In this document: piece after piece, positions 22,166 through 33,173 of the stretch
Position numbering within the stretch: position 1 is the first letter of the stretch
How the letters are laid out: every line of letters starts with the position of its first letter
Origin: Prunus persica
Taxonomy: Eukaryota > Streptophyta > Magnoliopsida > Rosales > Rosaceae
DNA length: 64,000 nt
Reading direction: 5' to 3'
Assembly (NCBI RefSeq): GCF_000346465.2
Contig: NC_034014.1
Coordinates: 23,074,522 to 23,138,521 of the forward strand
The notes under the pieces: model-generated
Database searches by the model: none
The model's input: only the letters and a program-made list of their open reading frames with translations
What the model was told of the DNA's origin: nothing
Translations under genes and position numbers: made by a program

Positions 22166-23061
22166 AATTCATTAAAATAAGAATCCATGTTAACTAGCAA
22201 TACTATATCCTAAAAAACATAAATATGCTATCCATCTACTACATTACCGATGAACTAGTAGCATCCAAGAATTTTTTTCAGATTTGGGATCTAAATTTGT
22301 TTGGCTTAAACCCGGTGGTAAATCTAAACTATAAAGAATATTTTGGCTAAATTTTAACGGTAATCTAAACCCGCTACTCTCCCACCTTCATGATAATCTA
22401 ATTTGTATATAAATGATAACATGCATGTCTTCCAATCAAAATAATTTTCAAACTCAAAAAGTTTCAGTAAAAATATAGGGATTTTGTAAACCAAAATTTG
22501 CAGTTTATTTTTTATTTTTTGTTCAGGGTGTTGAACCCGTCATTTCACCCAAGAAACAAATTGAAGAGCTTGTTTAGTAACGTTTTCTGAAAATTTTATG
22601 TACAATGTTATTAAAAAAATTAAAACGAGAAAATAAATTTGTTTTTTTTAAATCTAAAAATGTATATGGTAGTTTAATTGAAAAGAAATTTCAGAAAACA
22701 TAAAGATTGAAAACGCATTCCGTACTACAATGTAAAACTAGCATAAACAATGCATGATTTTCAATATGTAGTAGTATATTTAGCAAAATCAAATAAGAAA
22801 ATATTGTTTAATACATCTTGATTAAATATTACAATTGATTATGTATTACTATCCTACATTTGAGTCCTTTTTCTAAAGTTTTTGTCAATATCTAATCCAT
22901 AAAAAAAAAAATTATGATGAAGAATAACATGGGCATGGCTGCGTATGCTTACATATTGGCTGACGTATGCTTAGATCCGTGGAATTTCAATACTCAATTG
23001 TGCGAAACCTAGTGTGCTTACATATTGGCCGACGTATGCATCTAGTTCCCTGCGATGAACG
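22125..23061 (+). repeat. CYP81-unit downstream block, copy 2
   Basis: Co-linear with 12546-13890 but lacking both 180-bp MITEs. Near its end the ACATATTGGCTGACGTATGC motif appears twice (about 22950 and 23020). No gene. Confidence 0.75.
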
Positions 23062-23759
23062 CCGTTAGCATTAGTTACGCCGTTAGTACTAGCTAAATTT
23101 TAGCTAAAATGGATAGAAAGCTATTATAGAAAATCATTTAAAGATGTTTCCTCCAGTAATGTTCTCTATTTTGACTAATCTAAAATATTTTATTATTATT
23201 TTCTCTTTCTCTTTCTCCCTCTTTCTCTTGCAAATCAAATATATTAAAAAGAAAAGTAGAAACCCAACCCCCTCCCCCTCTCCCTTTTCTTTCTCTTTCT
23301 CTTTCTCTTTCTTTTCAATTTGGTGAGCCTCCATTTCTCTCCCCTCCTTGCTAGACGTAGAGAGCCAAAAGTTGGTTCTTCAAAATAGAGAGCCAAGTAG
23401 GGAGTCTGTTGGAATGAGGATTTTCCTTCTTTTTGGACATAATAGCTAGAGATGAGAGGATAGGGAGTCTGCTGGAGATGTTCTAAGACAAACCAAAGTG
23501 AGGTCCACTACCATTTCCATCAATAGTAAAAACATATTGCAACAAGCGTTAGTTTAAATTAGAGGAGAATGAGGTTTCTCACACACATTAGTAAAGTGTC
23601 ATGAAGATTCAAATATGGAATTCTTAATATGTAAATCAAGATTCTTTTTCACTGAATTAGACCCCATTAACATCATAAAGAGCAGAATTATAAGTGTTAA
23701 ACTATGCATATTGTCATATCATACGTACGTGCATACCTAACATGAAGAAAACACACTAT
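23062..23759. repeat. intergenic region with CYP81 upstream block, copy 3
   Basis: 23200-23320 is low-complexity (TTTCTC runs). 23500-23759 matches the upstream blocks at 10201 and 13935. No gene seen. Confidence 0.6.
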
Positions 23760-23878
23760 ATGCTTCTCTTAAACAATAAAATATCTATATAGATATTTCT
23801 TTCACGTACCCTCTTCTTTATAAATGAATACCACCTCCACCGCTCAAAATCAAACTTAGGCCAAAACAAACCATGGCA
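23760..23878 (+). pseudogene. orphan CYP81 promoter and start codon
   Basis: Contains the array's promoter (TATAAATG at 23819-23826, the ACCACCTCCACCGCTCAAAA leader) and ends in CCATGG. The ATG is at 23873-23875. At 23877 the sequence switches abruptly to GCATAATTAATTT, which matches 15840 onward, the upstream region of gene 1. It is the left breakpoint of the duplication that produced gene 2. Confidence 0.75.
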
Positions 23879-24064
23879 TAATTAATTTAATGTATTTTGT
23901 TAGTTTTTAATGTTGATGTATAAAATGTAGTTGTCTGTGTCAGCTGCCAAATAAAATAGATTTATCTAGTACGCATAGCATTACCCATACAATAAAATAT
24001 CTACGTATATCTTTCCCCATACAAAAATCTATATGTAGATATTTCCTTCCCGTACCCTCTTCTT

Positions 24065-24072
24065 TATAAATA
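24065..24072 (+). promoter_or_regulatory. TATA box of CYP81 gene 2
   Basis: TATAAATA, 66 bp before the ATG, in a promoter nearly identical to that of gene 1. Confidence 0.75.
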
Positions 24073-24130
24073 TATACCACATCCACCACTCAAAATCAAA
24101 CTTAAAAACCAACAAAAGCCAAAACGAACC

Positions 24131-26303
24131 ATGGAACAAGGCATCTTCTTCTCCACAACGTCCCTCTCTCTTATCTTCATCATAATCTTCATTTTCCAGT
24201 TCTTTCTTAAAACAAAACGACGACGTTACACAAACCTCCCACCAAACCCTTTTTCTCTCCCCATCCTAGGCCATCTCCATCTCCTAAAAGCCCCGGTCCA
24301 CCGAACCTTCCACCGCCTCTCTCAAAAACACGGCCCTATTTTCTCTCTCTGGTTCGGTTCGCAGCGCGTGGTCATAGTCTCATCCCCGTCCGCTGTCCAA
24401 GAGTGTTTCACAAGAAACGACATCGTTTTGGCAAACCGTCCTTCACTGCTCCTATTCAAGCACATAGGCTACAACAGCACGACCATCTCAACCTCTCCAT
24501 ACGGCGACCACTGGCGCAACCTCCGCCGCATCGGTGCCATCGAGATTTTCTCCTCCGCTCGACTCAACACATTCGCAAACACACGAAAAGACGAAGTCAG
24601 ACACCTCATCTGCAAACTTGCACAAAACTCGGTGCATGAGTTTGCGAAGGTGGAGTTGAAGTCTATGTTCACTGAGCTAACCTTTAACATCATAATGACA
24701 ATGGTGGCGGGGAAGAGGTACTATGGGGATGACGTGTCGGTGGACAAGGAAGAGGCCAAGCAGTTCAGGCAGATTATGAAGGAGGTTTTTGCTCATAGTG
24801 GGGCAGTGAACCCAGCAGATTTCTTGCCCATTTTGAATTGGATTGGGAGCAATGCTTATGAAAAGAGGGTGATGAAGTTGGCTAAGAAGACTGATTCGTT
24901 TTTGCAAGGTCTGATTGATGAGCAAAGGAGTAAGGGTAAAAATGGAACTATGATCGACCATTTGCTTTCTCTGCAGGACTCACAGCCTGACTATTATACT
25001 GACCAACTCATCAAGGGCTTTATACTGGTTAGTTGAGAATTCTATCTCATGCATTACATTATAATTAATAAAGTTTTTATTTATTTATAATTAATATAGA
25101 GTAGGTAGGGAGTTGGTGGTTGGATTCATTGAATTGATTAATCCATACTAAATTAATACCAATAGCGTTATTTGTATAATATTTATTTACCATTCTGTTG
25201 ATTATATCTCTAATAGAGGCGAGACCCGCAAGTATACGTGGGATTCACTTAGAGTAGATCATCTTGGACTTTATTGGGCTAGTTTTCTTGCACCTAGGCA
25301 CTTATATATTTAAGAACACCAACAACAACAGTGATAAGAAAAAGTTGTTCTGCATTGCTAACTTTCTCTGTAATTAATATTTATTTACCATTCTGTTGAT
25401 TATATCTCTAATAGAGGCGAGACCCGCAAGTATACGTGGGATTCACTTAGAGTAGATCATCTTGGACTTTATTGGGCTAGTTTTCTTGCACCTAGGCACT
25501 CAGGTAATTATATATTTAAGAACAACAACAGTGATAAGAAAAAGTTGTTCTGCATTTCATTGGCTAACTTTCTCTGTAATTTTCACAAGAATTACAAAAT
25601 AAACATTCAAATTAGCTGACACAACCGATAAACATGTTACGTATTTCATGCTTTTTTCTTCTGAACTTAGTAATAATAATAAAGTAATTTTTAGGTGCTG
25701 TTATTGGCTGGCACTGATACATCATCAGTCACACTGGAATGGGCCCTGTCTCATCTACTTAACAATCCACATGTGCTAAGAAAGGCTAGAGCTGAACTGG
25801 ATGCTCAACTCGACCAAGAACACTTAGTTGATGAACAAAATATCTCTAAACTACCCTACCTTCAAGGCATTATATCAGAGACGCTGCGGTTGTGCCCAGC
25901 CGCCCCGATGCTAGTACCACATTTTGCATCTGATGACTGCACTATTGGGGGATTCGACGTTCCATGTGGCACAATGGTATTGGTGAATGCATGGGCCATA
26001 CATAGAGATCCACAGTTGTGGGATGATCCTGAAATGTTCAAGCCTGAGAGGTTCAAAAGTGGCGAGGATCTGTCACACAAGCTCATGCCATTTGGAATGG
26101 GGAGGAGAGCTTGCCCTGGAGCAGGCTTGGCGCAACGTGTGGTGGGCTTGACCTTGGGGACATTGATCCAATGCTTTGAGTGGAAGAGAGTTGGTGAGGA
26201 GGAGATTGACATGACTGAAGGTAGAGGACTCACCATGCCAAAATTTGTACCTTTGGAGGCCATGTGTAAAACCCGTTCTGTTGTGAACAAGCTTCTACCT
26301 TGA
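24131..26303 (+). CDS. cytochrome P450, CYP81E-like (array gene 2)
   Basis: Exons 24131-25027 and 25695-26303; 501 aa. Same anchor, hinge, AGTDTS (304-309), ETLR (361-364), PERF (416-419) and heme Cys439 as gene 1. Differences from gene 1 are K157R, V200D, S442A, D466G, K476R, A483F, L489M and I495V, so six of eight fall in the last 60 residues. Duplication with gene 1 spans about 23877-26640 versus 15843-18410, including promoter, intron and 3' flank. The intron is longer through a 198-bp internal tandem duplication. Likely an ER-bound hydroxylase of specialised metabolism; substrate unknown. No disabling change is seen. Confidence 0.92.
25178..25573 (+). repeat. 198-bp tandem duplication in the intron of CYP81 gene 2
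   Basis: Two direct copies start at 25178 and 25376 (AATATTTATTTACCATTCTG). They contain TAGAGGCGAGACCCGCAAGT and TTGCACCTAGGCACT. The intron of gene 1 has a single, somewhat different unit (17145-17335). The duplication therefore arose after the gene duplication. Confidence 0.85.
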
Positions 26304-27798
26304 CTATGCATGAATTAGTCTTCCAATAAATTCATCTTAACTAGTATGTGTTGTATTATTGCCAGTGTTCATGTTACCTTTTCTTTTTAAATGAGTGGTC
26401 ATGTAAGCTTTTGCGTTGCCAATCATTTGTATCTTTTTTTACCTAAGGTTTGGAAGAGAAATAAGGCTTTTCTTCCACTAGTTCTCTTGTGAAGAAGGGA
26501 AAGAAGGGCTCGACTTTGTCAAACAAGCTCTGATCAGGACATGGCAAAGGATTTTGGGAATCTTAGCAAAGTTCTTGTGCCTGCGAAGAGAATTGGAAAA
26601 AATCATTGAAAATATGAAGCGACTTCCCAATTATATACCCTAAAAAAATAAATATATTGTTCACTTATTATGATGCAGATGAATTAGCAATGTCACATGA
26701 CAGTTCTACGGACGATCATATTCAAGAATGTTCTCATACTTGATATTTTATCTTTACTTAAAATAAATTAGTTGACAAGCCAAATTATAAGAAAGTTTTC
26801 ACTTAATAACACTTGTCATGTGATATTATAATAACTTCAATTTTTAACGAAAATATTATACGCAATCTAATTTGTATACAGATGATAACGTGATCATCAA
26901 AATATTTTTCAAACCCAAAAATGTATTTCGTGAAAATATAGGGATGTAAACCAAAATTTGCCATCAAATTTTAACTTATATAGTGAGAAAGAATACGTAT
27001 GCCACTACGTGAGAGATGGACTGAACAAATTGGAATTTGGAAGGACGTACATCTTTACGTTTTTGGAAAATTCTTAGGCCTTTTAAGGGAAGTAGGCCCC
27101 ACTGTGTTTGCCTTGTGGCTTGCTCTTGTTTCCACCAGGTGGACAGTGCGTTTTACATATTCACTGACGTATGCAAATCCAGCACGCGATCCTGACCTAA
27201 TGAAAAGTTTTTTATCCCAAAAAAAAAAGCTTCACTTGCAATTAAAATTGAATCTGGTTTTTTGATGACCTTGAAATTAGTGGTGAACACTTTCCACTTT
27301 ATAAAGTAATTGTTGAAAAAGGAAGACAATAACATGCCAACCAAAAAACAAAACAAAAAACAAAAAGGAAAAAAAAAATTAACCACAAGATCAGTAGAGT
27401 ATTTGGTTTCGAATTGAAGAGGGGCCAGATTTGACTCTCTCTAGTGTCAATGAATTTTTGTTCTACCACACAAATTGAAAAATATATATATTTATATTGA
27501 GAATTTAATGTAATTAAACAATTTCATTCGAAATTCTAAAGAATATCGAATTGTATTTCTTTTTGTTTGAGGTCTTGGAGTAAGTCAAATGATTTTTTTC
27601 TTTCTTTACATGCTATCAAAATGTGAAAGTAAATGTGAGTTAATTCAGTTTGTTTAAGGCAGTTTGTCCGCCCTTTAGACATTGGAGTATCTTTTTTCCC
27701 TTTTGCCATACATTGGTCAGTTCAAAAATCACACCATTTGAACAAGACAGTACTATTCTTTGTCATTACTTGGCCTACTCTCACGTCTCCTTACTCTT
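26304..27798 (+). repeat. flanking blocks between CYP81 genes 2 and 3
   Basis: 26304-26640 matches the 3' flank of gene 1. 26640-26960 is a weaker copy of the downstream block. 27000-27190 is the upstream block with TTACATATTCACTGACGTAT. The remainder is AT-rich. No gene seen. Confidence 0.55.
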
Positions 27799-27806
27799 TA
27801 TAAATA
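27799..27806 (+). promoter_or_regulatory. TATA box of CYP81 gene 3
   Basis: TATAAATA, 56 bp before the ATG, in the context TCACGTCTCCTTACTCTT that is shared with gene 4. Confidence 0.75.
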
Positions 27807-27854
27807 CCACATCTTCACCACTCAAAATCTTACCAGCAGCCAAGCAAAGCAACC

Positions 27855-29452
27855 ATGGAACAACAAGACATCCTGTTCTACACGTTCCTCTCCCTTATCT
27901 CCATCCTTTTCTTGCTCCAAACAAAACGTCGGCTTCACAAAAACCTCCCACCAAGCCCACTTCCCCTCCCAATCCTCGGCCATCTCCATCTCCTCAAAAT
28001 CCCCATCCATCGAACCCTCCAACGCCTCTCACAAAAACACGGCCATATTTTCTCTCTCTGGTTCGGCTCACAGCGTGTGGTCATCGTCTCATCCTCGTCA
28101 GCCGCACAAGAATGCTTCACCAAAAATGACATCGTTTTGGCCAACCGTCCTCGCTCGCTCGTAAGCAAGCACTTAGCCTACAACAACACCACCATCGGCA
28201 CGGCCCAATACGGCGACCACTGGCGCAACCTCCGCCGCATTGGGGCCATCGAGATCTTCTCAACCTCTCGACTCAACGCATTCTTGAATGTCAGAAAGGA
28301 CGAAGTCAAACACTTGCTACTCAAACTTTCACAAAACGCACGTGACGATTTTGGGAAGGTGGAGCTCAAGTCCATGTTTCTTGATCTCACTTTGAACGTC
28401 ATAATGAGAATGGTGGCCGGGAAGAGGTACTACGGCGAGGACGGGTCGGTGGACAAAGAGGAGGCCAGGCAGTTCAGAGAGATCATGGAGGAGATTTTTG
28501 CTTATGCTGGAGCAGGGAACCCGGCGGACTTCTTGCCCATTTTGAATTGGGTCGGGAGTGTACATGGGTATGAAAAGAAGGTGATGAAGCTGGCTAGGAG
28601 GATGGATGCGTTGTTGCAAGGTCTCATTGATGAGCACAGGAGCGAGGGTAGAAATGGAAGTACAATGATTGACCATTTGCTTTCTCTGCAGGAGTCACAA
28701 CCTGAGAATTACAGTGACCAAACTATCAAGGGGCTTATTCTGGTAAGTCCAAAACCATATCCCATACGGTCACACATTTAAATTTGGTTCATGTTTTTCA
28801 CGGTCTCCTCTTCTTTATTTATTAACACTCAAGGAGTAAATATTTACAGGTCATGTTGTTGGCGGGTACTGACACATCAGCAGTGACACTAGAATGGGCC
28901 ATGTCCAATTTGCTTAACCATCCGGATGTGCTAAAAAGGGCAAGAGCTGAACTCGATGCTCAAGTAGGCCAAGAACGCTTGGTGGAGGAACATGATATCT
29001 CTAAACTGCCCTATCTTCAAAGTATCATCTCCGAGACTCTTCGATTGTATCCAGCGGCCCCAATGCTCCTATCACATTTTTCATCAGATGATTGCACTAT
29101 TGGGGGATTCGACGTGCCGCGTGGAACAATGGTATTGGTCAATGCATGGGCCATACATAGAGATCCAAAGTTGTGGGATGATCCTGAAAGCTTCATACCT
29201 GAGAGGTTTCGGAGTGGTGAGGATTTGTCACACCAACTGATGCCATTTGGACTGGGAAGAAGGTCTTGTCCAGGATCAGGCCTTGCCCAACGTACGGTGG
29301 GCTTGACTTTGGGATCATTGATACAATGCTTTGATTGGATGAGAGTTAGTGAGAAGGAAATTGATATGGCAGAAGGTAAAGGCCTAACAATGCCTAAACT
29401 TGTACCATTAGAGGTCATGTGTAAAGCACGCCGGATTATCAACAAGGTTTGA
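27855..29452 (+). CDS. cytochrome P450, CYP81E-like (array gene 3)
   Basis: Exons 27855-28742 and 28850-29452; 496 aa. The short 107-bp intron is at the same phase-0 site as in its neighbours. N-terminal membrane anchor, KRR, LPPSP hinge, I-helix AGTDTS (301-306), ETLR (358-361), PERF, and heme loop [11 protein letters not shown] with Cys436. The protein ends at NKV, three or four residues shorter than its relatives. Closest in the window to gene 4 (shared [25 protein letters not shown]). Predicted ER monooxygenase; substrate not determinable. The downstream flank contains another, dead exon 2. Confidence 0.92.
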
Positions 29453-29649
29453 TAGCTTGATCTAGAACTAATATCCAGAATTGCGAAGCATTATCATTGT
29501 GGAAAGTTATTTCAATTTGCACGTTGTATGTCATAGCGAGTATTTCTATGGCAAGTAATAAATGAATCAATTGTGTGTCTGTTGTATCATTGTCAGTATA
29601 TTCATGAATAAATTGAATCGGATATTTTCTGTAACTTGAATCAGCTGGT

Positions 29650-30450
29650 TGAGAATAAATGGAATGGGCCATGTGTAGGGATGGCAAAAATCTCCGTAGG
29701 GGCGGGTCCTTGTTGAGTCCCTGACTTTAACGGGAGGAGATTTCGGGGCTAAATGGGTATCGGGTACGGGAATCCCTGAACTTAAAAAATCCCCGATGGG
29801 TATGGGGAGGGGATGGTATTGGCGTCTCCATCCCCTAACCCGACCCGAAAATATATATGTTTATATTTAAATAAATAAATATATAATTATAATATTTATG
29901 TTTAACCCTAAGTTAACTTCCCTCTCATAATTCTTCCTAATTTTCTATGGAATTTCATATTGATGTGATTTTGAATAGTTGAGTTGAACTTTATAGTTAA
30001 TTTGGATGTGTTGAATGATAATGTAATATGAAACTTAATGTTAAAATGTATGATAAATATTTTTTTATGCAAAAAACTCGGGGATTTGGGGCGGGTATGG
30101 GGGATAGTCCCTCGACAGGGACGGGGATTCCTTAAAACCTAATAAACGGGGATGGGTTTGGGGACGAGGGCGGGGATGGAGAGCGAGGATGGGGATGGTA
30201 TTGTCATACCCGGCCTCTACCCGACCCGTTACCATCCCTAGCCATGTGTCATCTACTTAACCATCCGCACGTACAAAGGAAGGCCATAACTGAATTGGAT
30301 GCTCAACTTGACTAAGAACACTTATTGGATGAACTAAATATCTCTAAACAACCACATTTTGCATGTGCCTAGCGGCCCCGATGCTTGAACCACATTTTTC
30401 ATAAGATGAATGCACTACCGGGGATTCGACATGCCACTTGTTGTGCGAAA
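29650..30450 (+). pseudogene. CYP81 exon-2 relic split by a hAT element
   Basis: 29650-29675 (TGGAATGGGCCATGTG) continues at 30241-30450 after removal of the hAT element. It reads as a degenerate exon 2 (AMCHLLNHPHV, LDAQLD followed by a stop, DELNISK, MLEPHF). Stops and deletions remove ExxR and the heme loop. 30590-30880 after it matches the CYP81 downstream block. Confidence 0.82.
29676..30240. mobile_element. hAT-type non-autonomous transposon, 565 bp
   Basis: Terminal inverted repeats TAGGGATGGCAA / TTACCATCCCTA. A perfect 8-bp target-site duplication GCCATGTG lies at 29668-29675 and 30241-30248, the hAT hallmark. Internal inverted G-rich sequence (GGGGATGGGTTTGGGGACG). No transposase. 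Confidence 0.92.
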
Positions 30451-30949
30451 ACACTCTAAGATCTTGTCGTTGATGAATTATGCGATGGCACAGTAAAGTT
30501 AAAAAAATTTGGGATCTTTGATCCAATGCTCAAAAACTTCCTCCATATGTTGATACTTTCAATAATACTATAGTGGCCCAAGCGATTCCACTCTATCCAT
30601 TTTCACAAAATTCTAGTGAGAGAGACAGAAAAATTCATTGAAATATGAATTCATGTTAATTAACAATATCCTAGAAACATAAATATTCTATCCATCTATA
30701 TTATATATGGATGAATTAGTAACACCCTATGACAGTACTATGATTACATTCAAGAAGTTTTTTTTCATATTTGAGGTCTAAATTTTTTGGCTTAAATATG
30801 AACTATAAGGAATCTTTCGGCTTCTGTCACCCCTTCACGTTAATCTAACTTGTATAGAAATGATATTCTGAATGTCCTCCAATGCTGCTATGTGAGGGTG
30901 AACTGAATTGGAGGGGCGTACATCATTTACATTTTCGGCAAGTTCTTCG

Positions 30950-31690
30950 GCCTTTAAGAGCAAGTCCAACCATCAGCTGAGCCCAAGGCTCGGGGGGGAG
31001 GGGGGAATTTCATTCCAGCGGTTAGCCCAAGCCCTGGGGAGGAGTGGGTCCCACCAACTCGAGCCAGCTCGAAGGCCAATTCAGCCCGAGGTGAAGCTCG
31101 CGGGCTGTGACGTCAGCGCTTGCGTCACGCTGATGTCAATGAGCGCGTTCAATTTTTTTTTACCGTTGGCGCGTGCCAAGGGTAAAAAAAATTTGAACAA
31201 GCACACGCTGATGTCAGCTCCAACGGGAAGATGCCATGTGTCGCGCCCCCAGCGCTCTGATCAGCTTTTCCAAATCCAATCCAACGGCTGGCAATTTTTG
31301 GGCAATAAAATTATTTTAAAAAAAATCCAAATTTTTTTTTTTAAAATTCTAAAAAATTCTGATTTTTTTTTCTTTCTATAAATAGCTATCAATACCCTTC
31401 ATTTTCAACACCAATCCTCATACATTTCATTATACTTCTACTATTATTCACTCTTTACTCAACATATTCCTCTTTTTCACCTTTTATTTTTATTTCATAT
31501 TTTTATGGCTTCTTCTATCGAAACTGGAGGGGCTTGGAGCACCATGGAAGATGTTTCCTTGTGTGAGGCTTAGCTCCAAATTTGTCATGGTCCCGTGTCT
31601 GGCAATGAGATGAAATTTTTTCATATGTGGAAAAAAATTCATGCTGAATTTTGTGAAAAAATTCCGGGGTCTACTTGTCTTGTTTTGGCT
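30950..31690 (+). mobile_element. decayed PIF/Harbinger-like element with ORF1 (Myb-like) remnant
   Basis: Starts at GAGCAAGTCCAACC within the CYP81 upstream block. Around 31505-31670 it encodes a remnant of the trihelix/Myb-like accessory protein typical of PIF/Harbinger elements (AWSTMEDVSLCEA, a stop, then MKFFHMWKKIHAEFCEK). The flanking P450 upstream block resumes near 31700 (CCACCAGATGGGGACA, compare 27131). No transposase and no clear right terminus, so the family call is from ORF1 only. Confidence 0.5.
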
Positions 31691-33116
31691 TATTTTTGTT
31701 CAATATATATCCACCAGATGGGGACAATTCACTGCCGTACGCAAATCCAACACGCAATCGCTGATGTACTAGCTATTCATGAAGAAATTATAGAAAAGTA
31801 GGAGATGAAAGCTATCAACCAACCTAAGGCCATCTCCAACTTTTGCACTCAAACCCAAAATATCCCTTCAAATCTCTCTCAACCCAAGAAAAAAAAGAAT
31901 CCAAAAATTGAAAAAACTCAAATTTGGATTCAAATATGGGTCCAAATATTGCCTGGATCCAATACTATTCACCGGACCCACACTGAGATTGCAGAATCCA
32001 TGTGCTTCTGAAAAATAATGAGATCCGCGCTAGTTACATTTTCTGATGGGCTTGTCTGTGGCATGGGCCACGTATTGGCACTATAAGCTAGAGCCGTTGG
32101 GCTTTGGCTGTTTCTTTTTTTATAAAAAAAAAAAATTCAAATAGTATTGCTGGGGCCCACATGCTGGCTGTTTCAATTAAATTTTTTTTTATGGAATTTC
32201 AATTTTTTTTAGGTCAAATTGTTCAAAAAATTAAATTATGATGTTATTTAAAAAGATTAAATGAAGAAAAGTTATCCATTAAAAAAAAAAGACTTAAACA
32301 ATTCTTAAACAATTTAAATTAAGTTGCGGACTTAAAATTTGAGTCCGGAGAGTTGGAAGAAAAAACAATTTGAGTCCGGACAAAACCCAAATAGTCACTT
32401 TTTGGAGGGAGGAAATTTAGGTTTAGCCCCTCATGGGTTGGAGAAGGCCTAACGAAAGGAAATAAAAAATTGTTGCAATTTGCACAATAATTGAATCTGC
32501 ATCTTCTCTGATTAGCTAGAATCGAAGAGTACTGATCTCCCTTGTATAATTGTATTAGATTTATATATGGAAGAAGAGACCTTGAGATTAGTGGACTAAG
32601 ACTAGAATTAAGAGTGCCATTGGTCAACACAATTTCCACCATATAAATGAGTCATATATTTCTGCCTAAACCCCACCATGAAGTAATTGTTGAAAAAGAA
32701 AGACAGTACATGACAACCACAAGATAAGTTGGGTATTTGGTTTTGAATTGAAGAGGAGCCAGATTTGGCTCACTCAATCAAAGTCGCAATTCGATTTCCC
32801 CTCCTCGAATATCATTTATATCGAAGAAATAAAATTCTCTTGAATATGATTTAATGTAATTAAACAATCAAATTCAAACTTTCGCATGTAATAATTGATT
32901 AGTTTCTTTTTTCCTCGTTTGCTATACAATAATTAAGATGTATATAGTGCATTTTCCATACAAATGGAACGATAAATTTATGGGTTTTTTTTGTCTTTTT
33001 GGTCATAGATAAAAGTTTATAGTTCAAAACTCACAAGAAGTAGCTACACACCATTTGAAGAATAAAGAAAGTACGATTCTTGTCATTACTTGGCCTACTC
33101 TCACGTCCCTACTCTT
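31691..33116. other. intergenic region upstream of CYP81 gene 4
   Basis: 31700-31760 is the upstream block motif. 31824-32360 may be a degenerate MITE: the left end GGCCATCTCCAACTTTTGC is partly mirrored by GAGTCCGGAGAGTTGGAAG near 32345. The rest is AT-rich. No convincing gene. Confidence 0.35.
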
Positions 33117-33124
33117 TATAAATA
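33117..33124 (+). promoter_or_regulatory. TATA box of CYP81 gene 4
   Basis: TATAAATA, 57 bp before the ATG, in the context shared with gene 3. Confidence 0.75.
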
Positions 33125-33173
33125 CCACATCTTCCTCACTCAAACTCATTATACTTAATAATAGCTAGCAGCC

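Noticed and set aside
26999..27265. 88-codon reading frame before gene 3
   Set aside because: Lies in the duplicated upstream block that recurs non-coding elsewhere in the array.
30908..31381. 157-codon reading frame upstream of gene 4
   Set aside because: Starts in the duplicated P450 flank and runs into a decayed transposon. Low-complexity end, no family resemblance.
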